Shown here in pieces: positions 27,957 through 37,327 of a stretch of 64,000 nucleotides of DNA (its first letter is position 1; the number at the start of each line of letters is the position of its first letter). Where the stretch lies: contig NZ_CANMPM010000001.1 of the NCBI RefSeq assembly GCF_947499845.1, forward strand, positions 124,001 to 188,000, written 5' to 3'. A model generated the notes under the pieces. The model did no database searches. It was not told the origin of the DNA and worked only from the letters and a program-made list of their open reading frames with translations. The DNA comes from an uncultured Pseudokineococcus sp. GTDB taxonomy: Bacteria; Actinomycetota; Actinomycetes; Actinomycetales; Quadrisphaeraceae. The position numbers and the translations under genes are program-made.

Positions 27957-28733
27957 TCAGGCGGCCGTCACCGCGAGGACGGAGCTGAGGGCCACGGCGA
28001 CGGCGACGAGGAGGACCACGACGGCGAAGGCCCGCCGCAGGCGCGAGCCGTCCACCCGGGGGGCGAGCCGCCCGGCGGCGAGGGACCCGGCCACGGCGGC
28101 GCCGGCGAAGACGGCGGCACGGGTCCAGTCGACGTCGGTGCCGCCGGCGTGGGCGGCGAAGCCGACGACGGCGTTGAGCAGGACGACGACGAGGGACGTC
28201 GGCACGGCGGCGGCCATCGGCAGGCCGAGCAGCAGGGTGAGGGCGGGGACGAGGAGGAAGCCGCCGCCGACGCCGAAGAGCCCGGTGAGGAAGCCGACGG
28301 CCGCGCCGGCGCCGACGGCGCGGACGAGGCAGTGGCGCCAGTCGACGCCGCCGCCGGGCAGGGCGCACGAACCCCCGGCGTGCTCGTCGGTGCTCCGCAG
28401 CATCCGGGCGCCGGCGGCGACCATGACGGCGGCGAAGCCGAGGAGGACGGCGATCTCGGGCAGCAGGCGCCCGAGCGCGGTGCCGCCGTAAGCGGCGCCG
28501 GCGCCGGCGACGCCCATCACCGCGGCGATGCGCCACTGCACCCGTCGCAGCCGGGGCAGCACGGCGGTGGCCGAGGCGGCGCCGACGACGACCAGGGAGA
28601 CGGGGATCGCCTGGGACAGGGGGAGCCCGGCGACGTACACGAGGACCGGGACGGCGAGGATCGACCCCCCGCTGCCGAGCAGGCCCAGCAGGACCCCGAC
28701 GGCCAGGCCGAGGACGACGAGCAGGGCGGTCAC
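27957..28733 (-). CDS. TauE/SafE family sulfite/sulfonate exporter
   Basis: 258 residues from GTG 28733, with about eight membrane helices. The two repeated TauE signatures are visible as GLAVGVLLGLLGSGGSILAVPVLVY and AVGFLTGLFGVGGGFLLVPALTLLLG, each with the Gly-Gly turn. It is the last gene of the CstR-linked group on the minus strand, so export of sulfite or another product of persulfide oxidation is likely. The exact anion is inference. Confidence 0.87.
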   Translation of the reverse strand: MTALLVVLGLAVGVLLGLLGSGGSILAVPVLVYVAGLPLSQAIPVSLVVVGAASATAVLPRLRRVQWRIAAVMGVAGAGAAYGGTALGRLLPEIAVLLGFAAVMVAAGARMLRSTDEHAGGSCALPGGGVDWRHCLVRAVGAGAAVGFLTGLFGVGGGFLLVPALTLLLGLPMAAAVPTSLVVVLLNAVVGFAAHAGGTDVDWTRAAVFAGAAVAGSLAAGRLAPRVDGSRLRRAFAVVVLLVAVAVALSSVLAVTAA

Positions 28734-28803
28734 CGCGCGCCGCCCCGGCGGGCGCGCGGCGGTCGGGCCCGCGTGCTGGTCGCGGGTCGGCGCGCGGCGG
28801 CGC

Positions 28804-29469
28804 TCACGAGCCGGTGCCGCCGGCGGCGCGGCTGCCGGTGGGCAGCCGGCCGAGGGCCTCGTCGATCCCGGGGGCCTGCGGGTCCCGGTTGTACGGCAGG
28901 GCGCAGAGGGCGCGGGCCATGGCGCAGGTGTCGGAGACCGCCGACCAGGTCAGCCCGGCGCCGACGGCGCCGGCGAGGAAGCGGGCGCGCGGGGCGGCGA
29001 GGCTCGCCAGCACGGAGGCCAGGACGAGGGACCCGGCGGTCAGGCGGACCTGGCGGTCCATGGCCCACCGGGGGCGGCCCCCTCCGCTCGTCCCGGTCGA
29101 GCCCGTCTCGACGGGGCCGCCGGCGGCGGCGTAGGCGGGCACCCCGCCGTCCAGGGCGTGCACGCGGTCCAGCCCGACGGCCTGCAGGCGCTCCAGCGCA
29201 CGGGCCGAGCGGGCCCCGGATCGGCAGACCAGCAGGACGGGGGCGCCGGTGGCGGCCAGGGCGGCCGCGGTCCGCTCGGGGTGGGCCTCCAGCAGGTCCA
29301 CCGGGATGTTGGTGGAGCCGGTGACGCGGGTGCCGGCGTGCTCGCCGGGGCTGCGGACGTCGACGACGACGACGTCCTGCTCGGCGGCCCAGGCGGCCGC
29401 GGTGGCGGCGTCGACGCGGCCGCTCGCTGCGGCCGAGACGGGCGCGGTGGGTGCGGGGGCGGTGCTCAT
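28804..29469 (-). CDS. Rhodanese with YgaP-type membrane domain
   Basis: 221 residues from ATG 29469 with AGGAGG upstream. The rhodanese domain (about 20-115) has VVVDVRSPGEHAGTRV and the active-site loop LLVCRSGARSARA, with its catalytic Cys. Two hydrophobic helices (RLTAGSLVLASVLASLAAP and FLAGAVGAGLTWSAVSDTCAMA) follow and end in LCALPYNR, the DUF2892/YgaP ending. Such fusions handle sulfane sulfur at the membrane. It lies downstream of the metallo-hydrolase/rhodanese gene, with a 138-base gap that contains a strong hairpin. Confidence 0.88.
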   Translation of the reverse strand: MSTAPAPTAPVSAAASGRVDAATAAAWAAEQDVVVVDVRSPGEHAGTRVTGSTNIPVDLLEAHPERTAAALAATGAPVLLVCRSGARSARALERLQAVGLDRVHALDGGVPAYAAAGGPVETGSTGTSGGGRPRWAMDRQVRLTAGSLVLASVLASLAAPRARFLAGAVGAGLTWSAVSDTCAMARALCALPYNRDPQAPGIDEALGRLPTGSRAAGGTGS

Positions 29470-29499
29470 GGGTCCTCCTGTCGAGGGGGGTGAGGCCGC

Positions 29500-29532
29500 C
29501 CGGCGCAGCGGCCGGTGCGGCCGCTGCGCCGG
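29500..29532 (-). terminator. Strong hairpin inside the sulfur gene group
   Basis: A perfect 15-bp stem (29500-29514 with 29518-29532) and a 3-base loop in the gap between the metallo-hydrolase and rhodanese genes. Without a T run it may be an attenuator, an mRNA-stabilising element or a terminator that lowers downstream expression. Confidence 0.6.
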
Positions 29533-29607
29533 CTCCGGCCGGGCGAGGGGACGTGACGGGCCCTGCGGTGGGCGGGTCGGAGCCCGCGGTCCGAGGCCCT
29601 CGCGTCG

Positions 29608-31002
29608 TCAGGCCGCGTCGGGGTGGTCGACTACGAGGCCGGCGTCGGCCGCGGCGGAGAAGGCGTCGTCGACGAGGACGACGTCGCGGCCGGGGCGGTC
29701 CAGCACCGAGGCGGCGACCGAGGCGCGGTACCCCGAGCCGCAGTAGACCCACACCTCGCCGCCCGGGACCTCCTCGATCCGGTCGGCGAGCTCGTGGAGG
29801 GGGAGGTGCACGGAGCCGCGGACCCCGCCGCCGGCGCGCTCGTCGCGACGACGGGCGTCGAGCACCGTCAGCGGAGCGCCGCTGCCCTCGGCGTCGGCGA
29901 GGCGTCGGGCGAGGCCGGCGAAGTCGCTGACCCGGTAGGAGCGCAGCGCCCCGTCGGCGACGGACCCGCCGGCGACGGTCTCGATGTCGCCGGTGACGGC
30001 GCCGGCGAGGTGGTCGACGCCGATGCGCACCAGCTCGCGGCGGGCGGCCAGGACCTGGTCCTCGGTCTCGCCGATGAGGGTCAGCGGGGTGCCGTAGTGG
30101 TAGAGCCACCCGAGGTAGGTCACGAAGCTGCCGGACAGCTCGAAGCCGTAGGAGCCGGCCAGGTGTCCGGCGGCGAAGGCGGTCCGGGCGCGCAGGTCGA
30201 CGACCCACTGGCCGTCGGTGATGCGCCGGCGGACCTCGTCGGGCTCGACGGGGACGGGCATCGACAGGTCGACCGGTGCGGGCCCGCGGCGGTTGGCCGG
30301 GCCCATGTGCGCGTAGTAGGCGGGGTAGGCGCTGAGGCCGTCGAGCAGCGCGCGGACGTAGTCGTCCTCGGCCTGCGTCAGCGCCGGGTTGGTGGCGGCC
30401 TGCTCGCCGATGGTGGAGGAGTCCCCCGTGGTGGGGGTGGCCGAGCAGAAGCTGCCGAAGCCGTGGGTGGGGTAGACGGCCGTATCGGCGGGCAGCTCCT
30501 CGGCCAGGCGCCGCGCGGAGCGGTACTGGTCGTGGGTCAGCCCGACGGTGTCCTCGGGGGAGACGAGGTCGGTGCGACCGGTCGAGCCGAAGAGCAGGGA
30601 GCCGCCCGTGAAGACGGCCTCGACGGCGTCCTCGGCGCCCAGCAGGGCGTAGGAGGTGTGGTGGTGGGTGTGCCCGGGCGTGCGGATCGCCCGGACGGCG
30701 AGGGCGCCGGCCCGCAGGACGTCGCCGTCGTCGGCCGGGGTGTGGTCGAACTCGACGTGGCTGCCGGCGGGCAGCACGTAGCGGGCGCCGGTGGTGCGCG
30801 CGAGCTCGAGCCCGCCGGTGACGTAGTCGTTGTGGACGTGGGTCTCGAGCACGAGGGAGACCTGCACGCCGAGGCGCTCGACGAGGTCGAGGACCCGGTC
30901 GACGTCGCGCTGCGGGTCGACGACGACGGCGGTGGTGCCGTCGGTGGCCAGGTAGCTGCGGTCGCCGAGGCTCGTGGTCTCGATGGTGACGACGTCGATC
31001 AT
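29608..31002 (-). CDS. MBL-fold hydrolase/double rhodanese fusion (CstB-like)
   Basis: 464 residues. The N-terminal metallo-beta-lactamase domain resembles ETHE1/persulfide dioxygenases, with ETHVHNDYVTGG (His55, His57, Asp59) and TPGHTHHHTSY (His111). A first rhodanese domain (about 255-345) lacks a catalytic Cys and a second (about 370-455) has VWVYCGSGYRAS. This order is that of staphylococcal CstB, which oxidises persulfides to thiosulfate. Two differences are notable. HADH is replaced by HNDY, and the usual Asp iron ligand in the FTGD motif is replaced by Gly (VFTGGSLLFG). Dioxygenase activity is therefore not certain. A CstR-type operator lies just upstream. Confidence 0.85.
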   Translation of the reverse strand: MIDVVTIETTSLGDRSYLATDGTTAVVVDPQRDVDRVLDLVERLGVQVSLVLETHVHNDYVTGGLELARTTGARYVLPAGSHVEFDHTPADDGDVLRAGALAVRAIRTPGHTHHHTSYALLGAEDAVEAVFTGGSLLFGSTGRTDLVSPEDTVGLTHDQYRSARRLAEELPADTAVYPTHGFGSFCSATPTTGDSSTIGEQAATNPALTQAEDDYVRALLDGLSAYPAYYAHMGPANRRGPAPVDLSMPVPVEPDEVRRRITDGQWVVDLRARTAFAAGHLAGSYGFELSGSFVTYLGWLYHYGTPLTLIGETEDQVLAARRELVRIGVDHLAGAVTGDIETVAGGSVADGALRSYRVSDFAGLARRLADAEGSGAPLTVLDARRRDERAGGGVRGSVHLPLHELADRIEEVPGGEVWVYCGSGYRASVAASVLDRPGRDVVLVDDAFSAAADAGLVVDHPDAA

Positions 31003-31015
31003 GACGGTCCTTCCC

Positions 31016-31029
31016 TACCCCGTAGGGTA
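31016..31029 (-). promoter_or_regulatory. CsoR/CstR-type operator before the MBL-rhodanese gene
   Basis: On the minus strand TACCCTACGGGGTA, a near-palindrome with TACCC and GGGTA arms, 14-27 bases before the ATG. It contains a TACCCT hexamer that could be the -10 box, so repressor binding would block the polymerase. It matches the site before cstR at 11 of 14 positions. Confidence 0.7.
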
Positions 31030-31119
31030 TGCGGTGTCGACACTGCGGTGCGGTCGGTGGTGCCTGCTGCGGCTGGGCCGCCCGCCCCGGACCGGTGCCC
31101 GTGGCAGGCGGCCGGCGGG

Positions 31120-32059
<940 letters not shown>

Positions 32060-32066
32060 CGGCGCC

Positions 32067-32072
32067 AGGCTA
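32067..32072 (-). promoter_or_regulatory. Leaderless -10 box for the kinase, overlapping the PAP2 stop codon
   Basis: TAGCCT on the minus strand, with TAG (32070-32072) being the stop of the PAP2 gene. Seven bases precede GTG 32059. Confidence 0.68.
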
Positions 32073-33539
32073 CGGAGCGGCCTGGCCGCTCCCTCCGAGC
32101 CGCCGCCCGTGGGCCCGGGGCAGCAGGACGAGCGCGCACGCCAGCACCCACAGGCCCCCGAGCGCCAGCCCGGCGAGGACGTCGGTGAGGTGGTGCGCCG
32201 CCACGTAGACGCGGGAGGCGCCGACCGCGGGCGCGAGCACGAGGGGGAGGACGAGGACGAGCCACCGACCGCGGCCGCGCCCGTAGGCCCGGTGGACCGC
32301 GGCGACGGCCCCGTAGAGGGCGGCCGCGGCCGCGGCGTGACCGGAGGGCCAGGCCGCCGCCACGGGCAGCCCGGTGGTGAGGTCGGGCACCTCCGGGCGG
32401 GCCCGGCCCACCAGCTGCGAGGTGAGGAGGTAGAGGAGCACCTCCCCGCCGAGGGCGAGCACGACGAAGGCGACCGGCCGCCAGGAGCGCGTGACGGCGA
32501 GGGCGAGGACGGCGAGCGACAGCCCGAGCCCGACCACCGCGGGGGTGCCCGAGAGGCGGCCGACCGCGTCCGCCGCCGCCGTCAGGGCGGGGCTGCGGGC
32601 CTCGAGCGCCCAGGCGGTGGCGCTGCGGTCGAGCCGGCCGAGCCAGGTCCCGCCGAGCGCCCCGGTGACGAGCAGCCCGGTGGCGGAGAGCGCGGCCGCC
32701 AGCGCGACCGCGGCGCCGAGCAGGCGCAGCGCCGTCGCGCGCCCCTGCGGCAGCACCGGTTCGCCGCTCGGGGCTGCGCGCGGGGCCCGGTCCGGTGCCA
32801 CGGCCAGCGGGTCGAGCGGCTCCTGCGCCGCGACGCCGCGGTCGTGCTGCCAGCCGCGGAAGGCCGCTGCCGTCAGGGCCACCCACGACGCCCCGAGCGC
32901 CCAGCCGGCGAGCACGTCGGAGACGTAGTGCACGCCGAGCGCCAGGCGCGAGGCCCCGACGGCCACGACGACGAGCGCGGTGGCCGCCACCAGCCACGGC
33001 CGCAGGCGACGGCGCGCTGCGGGCAGGACCAGGACGAGCAGGACCGTGGCGGTGACGAGCGAGCCCATGGCGTGCCCGCTGGGGAAGCTGGCGTTCGACG
33101 GGGTCTGGACCACGGGGGAGTCCACGACCGGTCGCGCCCGGTCGACGACCGCCTTGGTCAGCGGGACGAGCACGGTCAGGCCGAGGCCGGTGGTCGCGGT
33201 GAAGACGGCGAGCCGCCGCTGCTGCCGGACCAGCAGGAAGACCGTCGCCAGGACGAGGGCGAGGACGACCGTGCCGGTGTCACCGAGTCTGGTGACCGCA
33301 CGCAGCGCCGCCACCGCGGCGGGGGACCCGCTGACGGCGGCGTTGAGGTCCGCGGCGACGTCGCCGTCCAGGGCCGCCAGCGGGGACCAGGAGCGCTGGA
33401 CCAGGAGCCACAGCAGGAGGAACGGCACGGCCCCCAGGAGCAGCGCCGCCCCGCTGAGGAGCGCCCGGACGCCGAAGCGGCCGGCGCCCGCCGTGCTGCT
33501 GGCGCCGGCCGGTCGACCGCCGACGGCGGAGGGGGCCAT
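32070..33539 (-). CDS. Tandem double PAP2-family membrane phosphatase
   Basis: 489 residues with about twelve membrane helices. Two complete PAP2 units are fused. The first (about 30-235) has KAVVDRARP, SFPSGHAMGSL and SRLALGVHYVSD. The second (about 275-475) has QLVGRARP, AWPSGHAAAAA and SRVYVAAHHLTD. Each unit has the three phosphatase motifs, though the Lys of motif 1 is Gln in the second. PAP2 enzymes dephosphorylate lipid phosphates such as undecaprenyl-PP or phosphatidate. A single unit is the rule, so this is a duplication-fusion. The substrate is unknown. The stop codon doubles as promoter sequence for the next gene. Confidence 0.88.
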   Translation of the reverse strand: MAPSAVGGRPAGASSTAGAGRFGVRALLSGAALLLGAVPFLLLWLLVQRSWSPLAALDGDVAADLNAAVSGSPAAVAALRAVTRLGDTGTVVLALVLATVFLLVRQQRRLAVFTATTGLGLTVLVPLTKAVVDRARPVVDSPVVQTPSNASFPSGHAMGSLVTATVLLVLVLPAARRRLRPWLVAATALVVVAVGASRLALGVHYVSDVLAGWALGASWVALTAAAFRGWQHDRGVAAQEPLDPLAVAPDRAPRAAPSGEPVLPQGRATALRLLGAAVALAAALSATGLLVTGALGGTWLGRLDRSATAWALEARSPALTAAADAVGRLSGTPAVVGLGLSLAVLALAVTRSWRPVAFVVLALGGEVLLYLLTSQLVGRARPEVPDLTTGLPVAAAWPSGHAAAAAALYGAVAAVHRAYGRGRGRWLVLVLPLVLAPAVGASRVYVAAHHLTDVLAGLALGGLWVLACALVLLPRAHGRRLGGSGQAAP

Positions 33540-33627
33540 GCTCCCTCGGTACCGGACCCGGCCAGTGGGTGCAACGGCGCAGCGGCCCGGGAGCGCCGAC
33601 GGCGACGCGGGGCGAGGACGGCGGGTC

Positions 33628-33939
33628 TCAGCCGCCCAGCTCGGCGCGCCGCGTCACCAGCCGCTCGCGCTCGGCGTCCAGCCGCTCGCGCTCGCGCCCG
33701 GCGAGGCGGCGGACCTGGAGGTCGAGCACCGCGCGCGCCTGGGCGTCGTCCAGCCCCCACGCGCCCAGCGCGGCGGCGGCCGCGGCCACGTCGGGGGCGT
33801 CGGCCACGAGGTCGACGAGCTCGGCGCGCCGCTCGACCGCGAGGGCGAGCGCCTCGAGCACGTGCAGGCGCATGGCGATGTAGCCGAGCTCGCGCTCGGT
33901 CGCCCGGTCGGTCGCCCGGTCAGGGGCGCCCTCGCTCAC
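33628..33939 (-). CDS. Free-standing GyrA/ParC-like coiled-coil fragment
   Basis: 103 residues from GTG 33939, overlapping the ktrA TGA (GTGA). The sequence ELGYIAMRLHVLEALALAVERRAELVDLV, then LGAWGLDDAQARAVLDLQVRRLAGRERERLDAE, resembles the coiled-coil and tower-hinge region of DNA gyrase A (HILEGL ... [25 protein letters not shown]). The catalytic Tyr domain, winged helix and C-terminal beta-pinwheel are all missing. It is not a decayed gyrA, because the frame is intact, codon bias is normal and it is coupled to a potassium-channel regulator. Its job is unknown. Confidence 0.65.
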   Translation of the reverse strand: MSEGAPDRATDRATERELGYIAMRLHVLEALALAVERRAELVDLVADAPDVAAAAAALGAWGLDDAQARAVLDLQVRRLAGRERERLDAERERLVTRRAELGG

Positions 33940-34601
33940 GGCCGCCCCGCGAACTTCTCGATGAGGCTCGTGCGCCCCGAGACGATGAGGAGGTCGCGCT
34001 CGCGCACCCGCGTGTCGGGCTGGGCGTAGTGGAAGTCCTCGCCGGGGCTCTTCACGCCGACGACGGTGACGCCGTACTTCTCGCGCACCTTGCTCTGCCC
34101 GAGGGTGAAGCCCTGGCACTCGCGCGGCGGGCGCATCTTGACGATGGCGAAGCCGTCGTCGAACTCGATGAAGTCCAGCAGCCGCCCGCCGACGAGGTGG
34201 GCGACGCGCTCGCCGGCGTCCGCCTCCGGGTAGACGACGTGGTGGGCGCCCAGGCGCGTGAGGATCCGCCCGTGGGAGGGCGTGATGGCCTTCGCCCAGA
34301 TCTGCGGCACACCCATGTCCACGAGGGTCGACGTCGTGAGCACGCTCGCCTCGAGCGAGGTGCCGATGCCGACGACCGCGACGCGGAAGTCCTGGGCGCC
34401 GAGCTGGGCGAGGGCGTCGCCGTTGGTCGCGTCGGCCTCGACGACGTGCGTGAGGCGGCCGGACCACTCCTGCACGAGCTCGGGGTCGCGCTCGACGGCG
34501 AGCACGTCGTGGCCCATGCGGTCCAGGCCCGCGGCCATGGCGCTGCCGAAGCGGCCGAGCCCGATGACGAGCACGGCGTCGTCGCGTGTCCTGTCAGCCA
34601 A
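33936..34601 (-). CDS. Potassium uptake regulatory subunit, TrkA/KtrA type
   Basis: 221 residues. The RCK_N Rossmann domain begins VLVIGLGRFGSAMAAGLDRMGHDVLAVERD and continues through HVVEADATNGDALAQLG. A C-terminal RCK_C domain ends with RERDLLIVSGRTSLIEKF. It binds nucleotide or c-di-AMP and gates the membrane subunit encoded just upstream. The start is a TTG (34601) with GGAGAGG seven bases before it, overlapping the membrane-subunit gene by 8 bases. disA, elsewhere in the window, makes c-di-AMP, a known ligand of the family. Confidence 0.9.
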   Translation of the reverse strand: MADRTRDDAVLVIGLGRFGSAMAAGLDRMGHDVLAVERDPELVQEWSGRLTHVVEADATNGDALAQLGAQDFRVAVVGIGTSLEASVLTTSTLVDMGVPQIWAKAITPSHGRILTRLGAHHVVYPEADAGERVAHLVGGRLLDFIEFDDGFAIVKMRPPRECQGFTLGQSKVREKYGVTVVGVKSPGEDFHYAQPDTRVRERDLLIVSGRTSLIEKFAGRP

Positions 34602-35988
34602 CGATGGGCCTCTCCTCCGGGAGACGGAACAGCCGGCCGCTCTCGCGCAGGGCGAGGGCGGCGGCCAGGGTCATGGTGCCCGTGCGCCCGACGACCATGA
34701 GCGCCGAGAGGACGTACTTGCCGGCGTCGGGCAGGTCGGCGGTGCCGCCGACGGACAGCCCGACGGTCGCGAACGCCGAGACCACCTCGAAGAGCACGAC
34801 GTCGAGGCTGTCACCGGTGATGGCGAGCATCGCCACCGTGCCGACGAGGACGGTCGAGGTGCCGACGAGCCCGACGGCGACGGCGAGGCGCAACGAGGCC
34901 TGCGGCACGCGGCGCCCGAACACCTCGGCGTCGCGGTCCCCGCGGGCCTCGGCGACGACGGCCAAGACGAGGACGAGCAGCGTGGTCACGCGGATGCCGC
35001 CGGCCGTCGACGCGCTGCCGCCGCCGACGAACATGAGCGCGTCCTGCACGAGCCAGGTCGCCGTCGACATCTCCGTGAGGTCGAGCGTCGAGAAGCCGCC
35101 CGAGCGCGGCATCACCGACGCGAAGCCCGTGGCGAGGAGGCGGTCGGGCCACGGCAGGGCGCCGAGCGTGCGCGCGTTGCCCCACTCCATCGCCCCGATG
35201 AGCACGGCTCCGACGACGAGCAGCACGGCCGTGCCGGCCACGGTCATCTGCGCGTGCAGGCCCCACCGGCGCGGGTGGCGCCAGCGGTCGCGCAGCACGA
35301 GGAGGACGGGAAAGCCGAGGCTGCCGAGGACGACGCCGACCATGATCGGCAGGCAGAGCCACCAGTCGCCGGCGGGAGAGGTCCCGTCCAGCGCGGGCAG
35401 GCCGCCGGCGTGCGAGACGAAGCCGGCGTTGTTGAAGGACGAGACGCCGTAGAAGAGGGCGTGCCAGGCCGCGGCGGGCAGCGACTCGCCCGCGACGAGA
35501 AAGCGGGGCAGCAGGACGAGGGCGATGACCACCTCGACGGCCACCGACGCGAGGATGACGGTGCGGACCAGCAGGCCCACCTCGCCGAGCCGCAGCGCCT
35601 TCGTCTCGTTCTGGGCGAGCAGGCGCTGGGACAGCCCGAGCCGCCGGGACACGAGCAGGCCGAGGAGGCTCGCGAGGACGAGCACGCCGAAGCCGCCCAC
35701 GGCGATGCCCGCGAGGATGATCGCCTCGCCGAGGTCGGACCAGTAGGTCGCCGTGTCCACCGTCACGAGGCCCGTCACGCACACCGCGGAGACGGCGGTG
35801 AAGAGGGCGTCGGCGAACGGCGCCCTCTCGCCCGAGCTCGTGGCCCCCGGCAGGCTGAGGAGCGCCGTGAAGACGCCGATCACCGACACGAAGGCCAGGA
35901 CGGCGAGCCGGGCGGGGGAGCGGCGGACGAAGCCGGCGAGGCCGCCGCGGACGGCTCCCCGCGTGCGCGGGGGCGTCTCCAGGTCCAC
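34594..35988 (-). CDS. Potassium transporter membrane subunit, TrkH/KtrB type
   Basis: 464 residues from GTG 35988 with GGGAGG upstream. Four M1-P-M2 repeats are each centred on a filter Gly: CVTGLVTV, SSFNNAGF, MPRSGGFST and FATVGLSVG. The intramembrane loop of the third repeat (GGGSASTAGGIRVTT) is typical. With the downstream RCK protein it forms a Ktr-type K+ (possibly Na+-coupled) uptake system. It is divergent from acuC. Confidence 0.93.
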   Translation of the reverse strand: MDLETPPRTRGAVRGGLAGFVRRSPARLAVLAFVSVIGVFTALLSLPGATSSGERAPFADALFTAVSAVCVTGLVTVDTATYWSDLGEAIILAGIAVGGFGVLVLASLLGLLVSRRLGLSQRLLAQNETKALRLGEVGLLVRTVILASVAVEVVIALVLLPRFLVAGESLPAAAWHALFYGVSSFNNAGFVSHAGGLPALDGTSPAGDWWLCLPIMVGVVLGSLGFPVLLVLRDRWRHPRRWGLHAQMTVAGTAVLLVVGAVLIGAMEWGNARTLGALPWPDRLLATGFASVMPRSGGFSTLDLTEMSTATWLVQDALMFVGGGSASTAGGIRVTTLLVLVLAVVAEARGDRDAEVFGRRVPQASLRLAVAVGLVGTSTVLVGTVAMLAITGDSLDVVLFEVVSAFATVGLSVGGTADLPDAGKYVLSALMVVGRTGTMTLAAALALRESGRLFRLPEERPIVG

Positions 35989-36106
35989 CGCGCGCCCTCC
36001 CGGACCGGGTACGGCTCCCGGTCCGCCGGGCCCCGGCGCCCCCCGGCGGGGCGGCCCGGCGGGGGCGCCGGCCTGCGCGCCCGACCGGGCGGCGCAGGGG
36101 GGACGC

Positions 36107-36112
36107 TAGCGT
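36107..36112 (+). promoter_or_regulatory. Leaderless -10 box for acuC
   Basis: TAGCGT, then CGCGGC, then ATG 36119. Confidence 0.68.
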
Positions 36113-36118
36113 CGCGGC

Positions 36119-37327
36119 ATGACCAGCAGCACCCGGGTCGTGTGGGACCCGGTCTTCACGGCGTACGACTTCGGCCCGGACCACCCGATGAGCCCGATGC
36201 GCCTTGAGCTGACGGTGCGTCTCCTGCGCGAGCTCGGCGTCCTCGACCGCCCGGGCCTCGACGTGCGCGGCTCCGGCGTCGCCGACGACGCCCTCCTGCA
36301 CACCGTCCACCTGCCCGAGTACGTCGAGGCCGTCCGCCGCGTCTCGGAGGACCCCCGGCGCGTCGACGTCGAGCGCGGCCTCGGCACCGAGGACGACCCG
36401 GCCTTCGCCGGCATGCACGAGGCGAGCGCGCGCATCCTCGCGGCCAGCGTCGAGTGCGCCGAGGAGGTCTGGCGCGGCGACGCCGCCCACGCCGTCAACT
36501 TCACCGGCGGCCTCCACCACGCCATGGCCGGGCGCGCCAGCGGCTTCTGCGTCTACAACGACGTCGCCGCCGCGATCCGCCGCCTGCTCGACGCCGGCGC
36601 CCGGCGGGTCGCCTACGTCGACGTGGACGTCCACCACGGCGACGGCGTCCAGGCCGCCTTCTGGGACGACCCGCGCGTCCTCACCGTCTCCCTCCACCAG
36701 AGCGGCCGGACCCTCTTCCCCGGCACCGGCTTCCCCGACGAGGTCGGCGGGCCGGGCGCCGAGGGCTCCGCCGCCAACGTCGCGCTGCCGCCCGGCACGC
36801 GAGACGCCGCCTGGCTGCGGGCGCTGCACGCCGTGGCGCACCCCCTCGTGCGGGCCTTCGAGCCAGACGTCCTCGTCACCCAGCACGGCTGCGACAGCCA
36901 CCAGCTCGACCCGCTGGCCGACCTCGCCGTCTCCGTCGACGCCCAGCGCGCCGCCGCGGACAGCCTCCACGAGCTGGCGCACGAGGTCTGCGACGGCCGG
37001 TGGCTCGCCACGGGCGGCGGCGGGTACGCCGTCGTCGACGTCGTCCCGCGCACCTGGTCCCACGTCGTCGCCGTCGCGGCGCACGCGCCCATCCGACCGT
37101 CGACGCCGGTGCCCGAGCCGTGGCGCGACCACGTGCGCCGCACCTACCGCCGCGAGGCGCCGCTGCTCATGGGCGACGCCGGGCCCGGAGAGCCGGAGGG
37201 CGACCGCCCGCCCTGGTACCGCCCCTGGTCCAGCGGCCACGACCCCGAGGACGCCGTCGACCGCGCCGTGCTCGCCACCCGCAGCGCCGTCTTCCCCGCG
37301 CAGGGCCTCGACCCCTGGTTCGACTGA
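36119..37327 (+). CDS. acuC: Acetoin utilization/histone deacetylase family protein
   Basis: 402 residues. Zinc-dependent class I HDAC fold. The catalytic residues are in FTGGLHHAM (His pair), YVDVDVHHGDGVQ (zinc Asp and His) and TQHGCDSHQLDPL (zinc Asp), with GGGGYAVVDVVPRTW at the end. AcuC in Bacillus deacetylates acetyl-CoA synthetase. No acsA or acuA is adjacent, so the target is open. The last residues WFD and the stop lie within an 18-bp tandem repeat. Confidence 0.92.
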   Translation: MTSSTRVVWDPVFTAYDFGPDHPMSPMRLELTVRLLRELGVLDRPGLDVRGSGVADDALLHTVHLPEYVEAVRRVSEDPRRVDVERGLGTEDDPAFAGMHEASARILAASVECAEEVWRGDAAHAVNFTGGLHHAMAGRASGFCVYNDVAAAIRRLLDAGARRVAYVDVDVHHGDGVQAAFWDDPRVLTVSLHQSGRTLFPGTGFPDEVGGPGAEGSAANVALPPGTRDAAWLRALHAVAHPLVRAFEPDVLVTQHGCDSHQLDPLADLAVSVDAQRAAADSLHELAHEVCDGRWLATGGGGYAVVDVVPRTWSHVVAVAAHAPIRPSTPVPEPWRDHVRRTYRREAPLLMGDAGPGEPEGDRPPWYRPWSSGHDPEDAVDRAVLATRSAVFPAQGLDPWFD

